A stretch of DNA of 64,000 bases from Chloroflexi bacterium HGW-Chloroflexi-4 (GTDB lineage Bacteria > Chloroflexota > Anaerolineae > Anaerolineales > Anaerolineaceae): contig PHBW01000001.1 of assembly GCA_002840715.1 (NCBI GenBank), positions 1 through 64,000 of the forward strand, read 5' to 3'. Both the position numbers and the translations under genes were made by a program. Under the pieces are notes generated by a model that made no database searches, had not been told where the DNA came from, and worked only from the letters and a program-made list of their open reading frames with translations. This document shows positions 26,285-34,578 of the stretch, piece by piece. The stretch's first letter is position 1. Every line of letters starts with the position of its first letter.

Positions 26285-27559
26285 TCAATCGACTCTCTCA
26301 GGTACCCGTCGTTGGATTTCTAAGGAATGTGTTTCGAGAAATTCCCATCTCTGTCGATTTTGTGCAGCCCAATTTAATAAAGCTTTATAAATAGGGGCAT
26401 TTTCATGCTGAGCTTCGATCTGGTCAATGTAGCTTTTGAATAACCAAACCATGGGGAAAGCATAAGGATCTTTGCCAATATTCTCCAAGTCGGTTTGTGA
26501 CATTAATGCTTTGAGGTAACGGATGAGTGTAGTGGGATCTGAGATCGAATTGACTGGATCGATCAACGATAAATATTGAGTAATGCGACGGAAAACGTGA
26601 TCTTCAATTTCATGTAAGCTTTCTGACCAGCGCTCATCGATTTTATATAGATTGTTAAATGCCGTTATTTTATTGCCGGCCTCAAACTCACGTGCTGGCC
26701 TCAGTTCTAATTTCATGGGGTGTAGGAATTTATTTTCACGAGGATCTCGCTTAACAACAGCAATATAGGTTTTTTTACTAAATGCGAGATCTAACTGTTG
26801 ATATGGAAGAATAAAATCAACCAACTGAAAATGAAGTCCATTCGATGTTAGAGGATCAATATCACCTTTGATGTAACTATTACAACTTGAACAGATGGGA
26901 ATTAGGTTTAAAGGATGACAAGAAAGATGTGGATAAATTGATCGCGGGAAAAAATGGTCAACACTGGTGTAGATATGTTTTACTGTCTTTGTGCTATATG
27001 CAGATCCATCACAGACAGCACAGATAAATAAACCCGGATTTAGTAATTCAAATTCTTGCACAAAATCTTGGCGAGTATACTTCTTGCTGGGTGCCGGGAA
27101 AATACAGGCCGGAAATCCAGACTGCCACAAATCATAAAATTCATACAAAAAATCTCTAGCACCTTTTCTCCAATCCAAAGTTTCATTTTCCAGCACTGCA
27201 ACTCTAAAAGCAGCCGCCTTTGGACGGTAAAGCAGGAAAATGTCATTGATGATATCTGAAATAAACTCAGACTTATCAGCTTGGGGTCCATTCGCAAATT
27301 TGTTAAGTGGTTCAACAAGTGATTTTCTTATGCCCTTTTTGCCCGTCATGATCCATCTGGCTATAGCCTCACTTCTACCAGAAAAACGTCTCTTAGATTC
27401 CAAATGCGCTTGTAGAACTGGCGTGAACACATTCGCATCTAGAACCATATTTTCGGTAATGCCAATCTGTCCTGCTGCTTCGAGCACAGACACTTGTAGC
27501 ACCAGAATGTCTTGTAACATTCGCTTTGCATGAGGAAGCTTAGATACCTGGTGGATCAT
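26285..27559 (-). CDS. HNH endonuclease partner of the AAA ATPase
   Basis: 424 aa. The HNH site is in the middle: CAVCDG, then SVDHFFPRS, an LSCHPLNLIPICSSCNSYIKGD block giving the second His, Asn and zinc cysteines. The flanking regions are helical. The start overlaps the AAA ATPase stop by 4 bp (ATGA), so the two are translationally coupled. An AAA ATPase plus HNH pair is the Septu (PtuA/PtuB) layout, and such pairs also occur inside type I restriction operons, as here. Nuclease call firm; Septu-like role inferred. Confidence 0.82.
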   Translation of the reverse strand: MIHQVSKLPHAKRMLQDILVLQVSVLEAAGQIGITENMVLDANVFTPVLQAHLESKRRFSGRSEAIARWIMTGKKGIRKSLVEPLNKFANGPQADKSEFISDIINDIFLLYRPKAAAFRVAVLENETLDWRKGARDFLYEFYDLWQSGFPACIFPAPSKKYTRQDFVQEFELLNPGLFICAVCDGSAYSTKTVKHIYTSVDHFFPRSIYPHLSCHPLNLIPICSSCNSYIKGDIDPLTSNGLHFQLVDFILPYQQLDLAFSKKTYIAVVKRDPRENKFLHPMKLELRPAREFEAGNKITAFNNLYKIDERWSESLHEIEDHVFRRITQYLSLIDPVNSISDPTTLIRYLKALMSQTDLENIGKDPYAFPMVWLFKSYIDQIEAQHENAPIYKALLNWAAQNRQRWEFLETHSLEIQRRVPERVD

Positions 27560-29139
27560 TGAAGATTCTGCTCCCCAAGTTGATCAATCTCAAGCTGCAC
27601 CCTGTAAAACCAATACCCAGGCGCGATCTCATTTTGTAGTTTTTCTAATTCATCGCGAGATTCTGACCGGGCAATTTTTTCGCGAATATAGCTAACGCTG
27701 TGCGAACCACTGGCAAACTTTGTTCCAAAAACATGCACCATAATATCGCTCGGATCTGCACCTAATGTGCGGATTCCTGGTTGCATTACAGCTTCATCTC
27801 CTTCAACATACTGTCCTAAGCGTCGGAACACAAGGATATCTTCTTGGCTAACATCAGTTAGAGCAATGCTAGAGTGGGTCGAAATAATGGCGTGGCTGGC
27901 GCAGCCTTCCATTATTTGGTCTAGCATGTGAACAATCTCTCGTTTCCAAACATCGTTGAAATGTACTTCGGGTTCATCAAGAATAATGAGCAAATTATCT
28001 GCGCGGAATAAAGCAAACAATGCCATACGCCCTAAGAAGCTACGTTCACCATCACTAAGCCAATCAAACAAGTGAAGCATAGTTGGCTGCAGGTCGACTT
28101 TTCCTGCTGGTTGATTTGACTCAGGAATTCGCTTTCTAAGGAAAATATTTACTTCCTGTAATGGTGCATCATAGTAAGGACGATGTTCAAAAAGTAAATT
28201 AAGGAATTGGAATAACAATATCGGTGAGTCATATAAGCCAAATATCGAGGATAGTTTATCTTGTTGGTATTTAGTAATTTGTTGTTCAATTTCAAAAATA
28301 AGCAGCCTATCTGCGCCTGATTGAATTATTTGGTTTGCGGCATTCTCTAAATTGGCAATGATTTCTACCTGTGGTACAGGTGTCAAATCCTGGTGTTGGC
28401 GGATCCTCAGCGAAAAACTTCGCAAATCTTCTAATTCAATAGCATTCAATACAGGCTGAAGTACCTGATAAGTTATATTTTTATCCAGTTTATCTTTTAT
28501 TGAGGCCAACAATCCACATAAAGTAACTAAAGGAAAACGGTCTTGGTAGATATATAGAATGTTCTGTTTAGCGTTAAGATCATTATCATCCTCAGCAATT
28601 TCAGGCGATTTGTGCCCTGGCAGTTCATTCAAATATCGCTGTTCCTCTTTGGTCTCGTCATAAACAGCAACTGGATCTTCTTGGATTTTTTCTGTTTCGG
28701 TTGCCAATTCTCTTTGCCAGGCCACTTCATTTCCAGTTGTGTAGATCACAACCTGAGCAGGCAGGTTTTCTGGTCGAATTTTTTCTGCTCTCTCTTCACC
28801 CTGATCTTCATGATAAACCAACTGTTTTAGTGGATGTTGGTCATCACTTGGATCAATATTTGTTACTGTTATAACTTGTTCCTCTCCCGATTTCTTAGTT
28901 ATCGAATAAGTGACCTCAATAGGGATAGGAAAACTATAGTTTTCAGTTTGAAGAGTAGCGAATAATCTAGACAGTATTTGAAGGACTGTTGTTTTCCCCG
29001 TGCCATTGACGCCGGCGAGGAAATCCAAGGCATATTTTTGCTCTGGGTTAAGCTCCCCTACTAGATTTTTGCGATCAAAATCAATATTGATATTGCGGAG
29101 GACCCGATACTGGCCAATACGTAGATTAAGCAGCTTCAT
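27556..29139 (-). CDS. restriction-associated AAA ATPase (RecF/ABC-like)
   Basis: 527 aa. Walker A (AGVNGTGKTT) is at 42-51, the ABC-type signature WLSDGERSFLGR near 360, Walker B (LLIILDEPEVHF) near 386 and a switch His in IISTHSS near 420. A charged helical insert lies between. This matches the restriction-system-associated AAA ATPases that accompany type I operons and also resembles PtuA. It overlaps the upstream methylase by 14 bp and the downstream HNH by 4 bp. Such ATPases hold the partner nuclease inactive until a phage signal frees it; this is known for Septu-like systems and assumed here. Confidence 0.82.
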   Translation of the reverse strand: MKLLNLRIGQYRVLRNINIDFDRKNLVGELNPEQKYALDFLAGVNGTGKTTVLQILSRLFATLQTENYSFPIPIEVTYSITKKSGEEQVITVTNIDPSDDQHPLKQLVYHEDQGEERAEKIRPENLPAQVVIYTTGNEVAWQRELATETEKIQEDPVAVYDETKEEQRYLNELPGHKSPEIAEDDNDLNAKQNILYIYQDRFPLVTLCGLLASIKDKLDKNITYQVLQPVLNAIELEDLRSFSLRIRQHQDLTPVPQVEIIANLENAANQIIQSGADRLLIFEIEQQITKYQQDKLSSIFGLYDSPILLFQFLNLLFEHRPYYDAPLQEVNIFLRKRIPESNQPAGKVDLQPTMLHLFDWLSDGERSFLGRMALFALFRADNLLIILDEPEVHFNDVWKREIVHMLDQIMEGCASHAIISTHSSIALTDVSQEDILVFRRLGQYVEGDEAVMQPGIRTLGADPSDIMVHVFGTKFASGSHSVSYIREKIARSESRDELEKLQNEIAPGYWFYRVQLEIDQLGEQNLQ

Positions 29140-31558
29140 GGTTACCTTCCGGATTCTCTGTCTGCGGTTTTAGCACGTCTTGATAGATCAAGCAGCGATA
29201 CAGATTTTCCCCCTGACTGTGTACTTTCATTATCAACCCCATCCGAGTAAACAGCTCTAACTGCATCAAGGTATCCGCATCACTAAAGCTAATTCCGTTT
29301 ATCTCATTTTTCCAACTCAAAAGGTCTTTAAGGTTGAAGTGTGCTGAACTGTTATTTACTTGATGATCTGCAATTGCTTGCCACAATTTTTTCTGTTGAA
29401 CATCTAACATTCCAATAATCCATTCTGGAATAGGGTATGCCTGGTTATTCTGGGTAACCTGTTTTGATGCGTCTCCGAGTATGCTCAACAGTCTATTTAC
29501 CCTGTTATCGAACTTCGTCTGGTTTTTTCGGATATTGGCAAGGACACTGGTTGGATGCTGAATTGGAGCAGCCTCAGGTTCAGGCAAAAAGCGGCAGGGA
29601 CGCAAATCATCACCAGGAGCAAATGATGTTCTCCCCAATAACATAGCGAATAGGCGCTGCCCTTGATCTGTACCAGCCTCTGGACCAATGGCAAACCCAA
29701 TAGAAGCTAGGCTAATTTGTTGGGGAAGAACCTGTCCTTGTTCTAATCGAAATACTCTACCTTCAAAATTGACTTGAAAATATCCGCGATAAGCAAAACC
29801 AAAACCCGCGACATTTCTATCAAATAAATTAACCTGGTCGCGAAAAACGATCAACAGTCTACTGATCCTTGGGTGGTCGGCATCAACTAGGTCTTGTTTA
29901 TATTCCAACAGCCAGCCAATTAAGGTTTCTTCAGCATCTTGTAAAGGTATTGCCGCATAACGTTCGCCAAACTCCTCTTCATGAATTTTCTTGGGTTCAA
30001 CAATATGTAACCATGGTGTTTGTGGCTGGCCGTTTTCATCCAATAAACATGCGATTTCTGGTCGGTCACCAGCTGGTTCAAATCGGTAATTCGTTCTGCC
30101 TTGCTCTAGAATGAAATGCGCTTGGTCACCGGATTGCACCGTAAGCGTGCTTTCAACGGTTTCATTTACCCATTGTTCCGTAATGTCTCCAGCCCAATCT
30201 GCTCGTGGCAGAATTTGAGTCCAAATCCTGGCGTTGATGTGCTCTCTTGTGGCTGAGGTTACTTCCCCCACAGGATAACTAACAGAAAGCCACGCCATTA
30301 AATGAGCTTGCTGATCATAAATCTTGAGCAAACTGCTACCAGCCATCGCTAGAATCTCCCAATTCGGCGTCGACTGAAGCCCATCCACTCGTACACCGAT
30401 TCCTGGCAAGCCATTCGGTGGTGACAACGGTGTAGTTTGAATGGCTCCAATTCCATCAAGATTCACTTGGGTTTGCCAGGTTTCAGGCTGGCGATTGTTT
30501 ACGATAAGTGCTTGCACACGTGGCAATTCATTAATGGTCGCATTTGTCGGCGCCGTTAAATCCCTTTCAGCGCCCTCTGGATACCCATCTGCCTCAACCT
30601 GACAAAACCAGACTGGCCTAGATGGCGAAACTTCGTCTTCAGTGCGCTTACGTACGACGATCAGGTGGGCTTCAACATTACTAAAAGGATAGAAAGCTCT
30701 TTTGGGTAACGTGATAATAGCTTCCAGAGCTTCGGCTAGAATGGATGCTTTCAGATTCGCTTCCGCACCACGCCCGGTGAAAAGCGTACCGCTGGGTGTC
30801 AGGAAAACGGCTCGGCCGCCCGGCCGCGTCGTTTTCAGTGCAAATGCCCCCATGACAGTGGCATTGTTGCGCCCGTACTCTGCACCGACAGTTTCTGCTG
30901 CCTCGCCAGCGCCGCGACTGCCGCCAAATGGTGGGTTCATCAATACCGTGTCGAATTGATTTTGCCAATCCTCAAATTTTGCCAATGCAGAACCCACAAA
31001 AACACGGGCTGTCTCTTTATTATGCAAGATTAGATTTGCACTACCCATTCCTGCCCAAATAGGATCGAAATCTGACCCTGTCAGCGTCACATTTGGAGCT
31101 ACACTCAGAGCAGCCACCAACAAACCAGCAGATCCCATTGCTGGATCCAACACAGAAGCATTAGGTAGTGTGACCCCCAGCGAAGCCATCATATTGGCAA
31201 TATGATAGGGCGTGGGGTACTGTGCCCCGCTGGTTTCTTTGAGCATCTCCCATCGTAGATTACGCTGGAAATAGTCCCAGAACGACGTTTCATGGATAGA
31301 GTTCTGAAGTTGATCCAGCAAGTCTGCGAGAGTCTCATTTCCCCACTGGGCTACAGGAGGTGGTTGGGGGATCGTTAAGCTCCCGTACTGTTCAGATAAT
31401 ACCCTAAACCGTTCAACGAGCGCATTTTGAAGATCTCCACCACGCAATGCACGTATGTGATTCCAATCCTGGTGGATTAATAATAGAAAAGCAACATATT
31501 CAGCTGCACGTTCTACTGAAGATACACCATGATCTCGGAATACATCTCGAACGCTCAT
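29126..31558 (-). CDS. second N6-adenine DNA methylase, 810 aa
   Basis: A gamma-type N6-methylase core lies in the first 350 residues: TSGAQYPTPYHIA, motif I DPAMGSAGLL (about 137-146) and the catalytic NPPFGG (about 209). The remaining ~450 residues are not HsdM-like and not recognised. The gene starts 3 bp after HsdS and overlaps the AAA gene, so the operon has two different methylases. It may modify a different site or act as the signal-recognising partner of the ATPase/HNH pair. Confidence 0.82.
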   Translation of the reverse strand: MSVRDVFRDHGVSSVERAAEYVAFLLLIHQDWNHIRALRGGDLQNALVERFRVLSEQYGSLTIPQPPPVAQWGNETLADLLDQLQNSIHETSFWDYFQRNLRWEMLKETSGAQYPTPYHIANMMASLGVTLPNASVLDPAMGSAGLLVAALSVAPNVTLTGSDFDPIWAGMGSANLILHNKETARVFVGSALAKFEDWQNQFDTVLMNPPFGGSRGAGEAAETVGAEYGRNNATVMGAFALKTTRPGGRAVFLTPSGTLFTGRGAEANLKASILAEALEAIITLPKRAFYPFSNVEAHLIVVRKRTEDEVSPSRPVWFCQVEADGYPEGAERDLTAPTNATINELPRVQALIVNNRQPETWQTQVNLDGIGAIQTTPLSPPNGLPGIGVRVDGLQSTPNWEILAMAGSSLLKIYDQQAHLMAWLSVSYPVGEVTSATREHINARIWTQILPRADWAGDITEQWVNETVESTLTVQSGDQAHFILEQGRTNYRFEPAGDRPEIACLLDENGQPQTPWLHIVEPKKIHEEEFGERYAAIPLQDAEETLIGWLLEYKQDLVDADHPRISRLLIVFRDQVNLFDRNVAGFGFAYRGYFQVNFEGRVFRLEQGQVLPQQISLASIGFAIGPEAGTDQGQRLFAMLLGRTSFAPGDDLRPCRFLPEPEAAPIQHPTSVLANIRKNQTKFDNRVNRLLSILGDASKQVTQNNQAYPIPEWIIGMLDVQQKKLWQAIADHQVNNSSAHFNLKDLLSWKNEINGISFSDADTLMQLELFTRMGLIMKVHSQGENLYRCLIYQDVLKPQTENPEGNHEAA

Positions 31559-31561
31559 TGG

Positions 31562-32824
31562 TTATAACTCTCCTCGAAATGCTTGCGCTAAAATTGCCTG
31601 CTCCAAATCAAGTATCATTTTTCCTGTTGCATTCTGATCCTTTTGCATTTGAAGGATTTCATTCTGGATAGAATAAACTTGAGCAATGATTTTTTCTTGT
31701 ATCTTTGGGTTTTCTGGAACGGGTATTTTCACTTTCTTCAATAACTGCGCATTCATGTTAGGCTGTGCTCCACCTCTTGGAATTATTTGCCTCCAATAAT
31801 ATGGGGATTGGAAGAACCAATATACAAAATCTGGACTCGCATCCCTTTCTATTTGTAATCGAATCAAATAGGAGGCGAACACTGCTTCCGGGGGAGCAGA
31901 AATTATGAAGGTTTTCCCGGTTGTTGCACCCGTTCGGGCAAAGACAATATCGCCGTGAATTAATCGATACCGATCTAATTCCCGCTGGTTACATTCACAA
32001 AAAGGAACTGTATTCCAATCGACCATTCCATTTTGTATATCAGTAATCCTTAAGAACTTTGGACCAATCGGTTCACTTTTTGCAGACGTGGTAAATCCAT
32101 ATTGAGGATTTTTACTAATCTCTTCAATTGTTTTTAACCTCCAACCTTCAGGAAGTAACCGGTCAGGATTTGGAAAAAGTTGACCTAGTGTTGATAATAA
32201 TAAGCTGTTTGTATCCTCAATAATCCTTTGATTGATCTCCCGCATCTCCCGCACCTCGGACAGCAGCGCCGCGATCCGCGCCACAATTTGGCGTTGAATT
32301 CCAATATCAGGTAAAGGTATGTCTACTTCGGATAAACTATCAACACTAAAACCGGCCTGTCCAATCCATTTATTACAATTTGCTGCAAAAAAACCCCGGG
32401 ATTGAAGATCGCGAAGGAAGAGAGCTAACCATTTTGGATCAATTTGTTCTCGATTTCTAACTCGTAATCGATTGATATGGTTTGAAAAAGCAACTTGCAT
32501 TGGTTGTCGCACAATCCCAGTTTTGCCGACTAATTCAACACTATTTGTGTTGTTAAATAAAACGTCACCCTCAAGCAGGAAATAGCGATCCACTCCCGTC
32601 TGATAATCATTAGGAATATGAACAGTATCCGGAGTGTAGACCACTTCACCTTCGGTAGTAATATTGAAAGGTCTAAAGTGAGGTAAACCAGAAGCGATGG
32701 CACGACTCTTAGGGCAGGAAAAACCACCTAATATGTCGACCAGGTTTTGATCTATCTTTACCTTAGCCCAGGATGATGGCATCTGGCCAATCACTCTATT
32801 TTTAAATAAGAGATCAATAGGCAT
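31562..32824 (-). CDS. hsdS: type I restriction specificity subunit
   Basis: 420 aa with two target-recognition domains. The first opens with PSSWAKVKIDQNLVDILGG; the second has PEGWRLKTIEEISKN and FLRITDIQNGMVDW. A central conserved helix (IGIQRQIVARIAALLSEVREM) and a C-terminal copy follow each domain. Start 32824 is chosen because GGAAGGTGAG lies 8 nt upstream and the ATG comes directly after the HsdM stop. HsdS sets the bipartite recognition sequence of the HsdM and HsdR complex. Confidence 0.92.
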   Translation of the reverse strand: MPIDLLFKNRVIGQMPSSWAKVKIDQNLVDILGGFSCPKSRAIASGLPHFRPFNITTEGEVVYTPDTVHIPNDYQTGVDRYFLLEGDVLFNNTNSVELVGKTGIVRQPMQVAFSNHINRLRVRNREQIDPKWLALFLRDLQSRGFFAANCNKWIGQAGFSVDSLSEVDIPLPDIGIQRQIVARIAALLSEVREMREINQRIIEDTNSLLLSTLGQLFPNPDRLLPEGWRLKTIEEISKNPQYGFTTSAKSEPIGPKFLRITDIQNGMVDWNTVPFCECNQRELDRYRLIHGDIVFARTGATTGKTFIISAPPEAVFASYLIRLQIERDASPDFVYWFFQSPYYWRQIIPRGGAQPNMNAQLLKKVKIPVPENPKIQEKIIAQVYSIQNEILQMQKDQNATGKMILDLEQAILAQAFRGEL

Positions 32825-32828
32825 TGAT

Positions 32829-34553
32829 TCACTCACCTTCCCCATTGCTAACAACCGAGTGCAGATGTTCTAAAATACTTTGAAATTCTCTAGTTCTTTC
32901 CATCAAACGGGCAGTAATTTCTGATGGACGTGGCAGGGTAATGCGGTCGTCCTGGTTGGGGTTGTGTGTGCTCAAGTCGTACTCGTGGGCAGCCAGGTCG
33001 CCTAGTCGTTCCACCCAGGTGGTGTATGGTCTTTGTGGGCGTGGACCTTCGGCGGCATGGGCAGCATGAGCTGCGGGGCCATCTTCCGGCGCAGGCTGCG
33101 GGGGTTGCACTTCGGCGTCACCGTCTTCCAGTGCTTTACGGTAGGCTTCCCAGGCAAAATGCACCTGCCAACAGGCGCGGATGTCCTCCGCCAAATCAAA
33201 TGGGCGTTCGCTTTCGCCGTTCAGATAGAGCTGCCACTGCTGCCACATCGTGCGCAATTCGGTAAAATGCTCATCCGCAATCGGGCTGCCCTTCGAGAAC
33301 TTTTTCAAGCCTTCGGGGAGCAGCATTTCGTAAAACCAGGTTTCCTGGCGCGCCTGCGGGTTCTTTTCCAGCACCTCCTCCGGGCGTTTGAAGAACAACA
33401 GAGCGGTTTTTACGTCGGAATACGGGGAAAATGTCCCCGGCGGCAGGCTGACCACCGCGAACAGATGGAATTGGTCGAGCAAATCTTTCTTCACTTCTGC
33501 AAACGCACCGCCGCGAAAGAGCGTGCCTTCGGGGACCACCATTGCGCAGCGCGCATTGGGGGTGTTCTTCAGTTTCTTGATGATGTGCTCCATGAAGAGC
33601 AGTTCGGTGGCGTTGGTCTGCACCGGGAAGTTTTGCTGAATGTGACGACCTTCCGTCCCGCCAAAGGGCGGGTTGGTCAACACTACGTCATGGCGCTCAG
33701 AGACGCTTCCCTTGATATTCTCTTCCAACGTGTTGGCGCGAATGACATGGTTAGGGGCTGACACGCCATGCAGTACTAAATTCATAGTGCCCAGCAAGGT
33801 GGCAATACCTTTTTTCTCCTGACCATAAAAGGCTTTTTCCTGTAAAAAGTCAAAATCTTCAGCTAACTGCGCTTTGAATTCTAGATATAGGTAAGCGCCT
33901 GCTAGAAAGCCGGCAGAACCGAAAGCTGGGTCATAGATGGTTTCACCGATTTGTGGGTCGATGACCTCCACCATATATTTGATCACTGGACGTGGAGTGT
34001 GAAATTCGCCGCCGGTACCGCTTTCCGTGCCCATTTTTAGGAGTAGGTCTTCATAAAAATTGGTAATGGTGAAAATATCATCATCTTTGTCAAAATTGAT
34101 CGCATTGATGATCTCGATGACATCCTTTAGGTTGTAACCCGAAGCGCACACCGGCACATTACGAACCACGTTCTGATCGCCGCCGCTCTCATCAGAGAAA
34201 ATACGAGAGATTGTGCGGGCTAAAGGCGCGCCGGTCAGCGTGGCTAGGCCAGGCAGCAGTCGGCCACGTACATATTGGATTAATTCTTCAGCTTTCCAAT
34301 TGCGGATTTTCTCGGGGCTGGCCCAGGTATCCCAAGCCAGATCACCTTGCAGAACCGGTGTATAGGTTTCCCCAGACAGCACAGCGGTCTCTAGACGTTT
34401 CTTTTCTTCCTGGTCTAAAAACTTTAGGAACAATAACCAGGCAATGTGTTCAATATACTGCATTACCCCACCAACGTTATTGTCGCGGCGGAGAATATCA
34501 CAAGCCCGCCACATATCACTGCGCAGGGTTTCATTAATTCGTCGAATCGTCAT
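32829..34553 (-). CDS. hsdM: type I restriction methylase subunit
   Basis: 574 aa. Helical N-terminus (HsdM_N) with MQYIEHIAWLLFLKFLDQEE; methylase motif I DPAFGSAGFLAG near 209; catalytic NPPFGG near 294. The C-terminal third holds a Pro/Ala-rich acidic linker (about 480-510), an unusual extension, before the final HsdS-binding helix. Local DNA here is more GC-rich than the neighbours. It lies 25 bp after HsdR and 4 bp before HsdS. Confidence 0.93.
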   Translation of the reverse strand: MTIRRINETLRSDMWRACDILRRDNNVGGVMQYIEHIAWLLFLKFLDQEEKKRLETAVLSGETYTPVLQGDLAWDTWASPEKIRNWKAEELIQYVRGRLLPGLATLTGAPLARTISRIFSDESGGDQNVVRNVPVCASGYNLKDVIEIINAINFDKDDDIFTITNFYEDLLLKMGTESGTGGEFHTPRPVIKYMVEVIDPQIGETIYDPAFGSAGFLAGAYLYLEFKAQLAEDFDFLQEKAFYGQEKKGIATLLGTMNLVLHGVSAPNHVIRANTLEENIKGSVSERHDVVLTNPPFGGTEGRHIQQNFPVQTNATELLFMEHIIKKLKNTPNARCAMVVPEGTLFRGGAFAEVKKDLLDQFHLFAVVSLPPGTFSPYSDVKTALLFFKRPEEVLEKNPQARQETWFYEMLLPEGLKKFSKGSPIADEHFTELRTMWQQWQLYLNGESERPFDLAEDIRACWQVHFAWEAYRKALEDGDAEVQPPQPAPEDGPAAHAAHAAEGPRPQRPYTTWVERLGDLAAHEYDLSTHNPNQDDRITLPRPSEITARLMERTREFQSILEHLHSVVSNGEGE

Positions 34554-34578
34554 AAACCACCTTTAGGAACCATTAAAT

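Noticed and set aside
33033-33761. 242-aa + strand frame opposite HsdM
   Set aside because: Antisense shadow of the GC-rich part of hsdM, which has clear methylase motifs.
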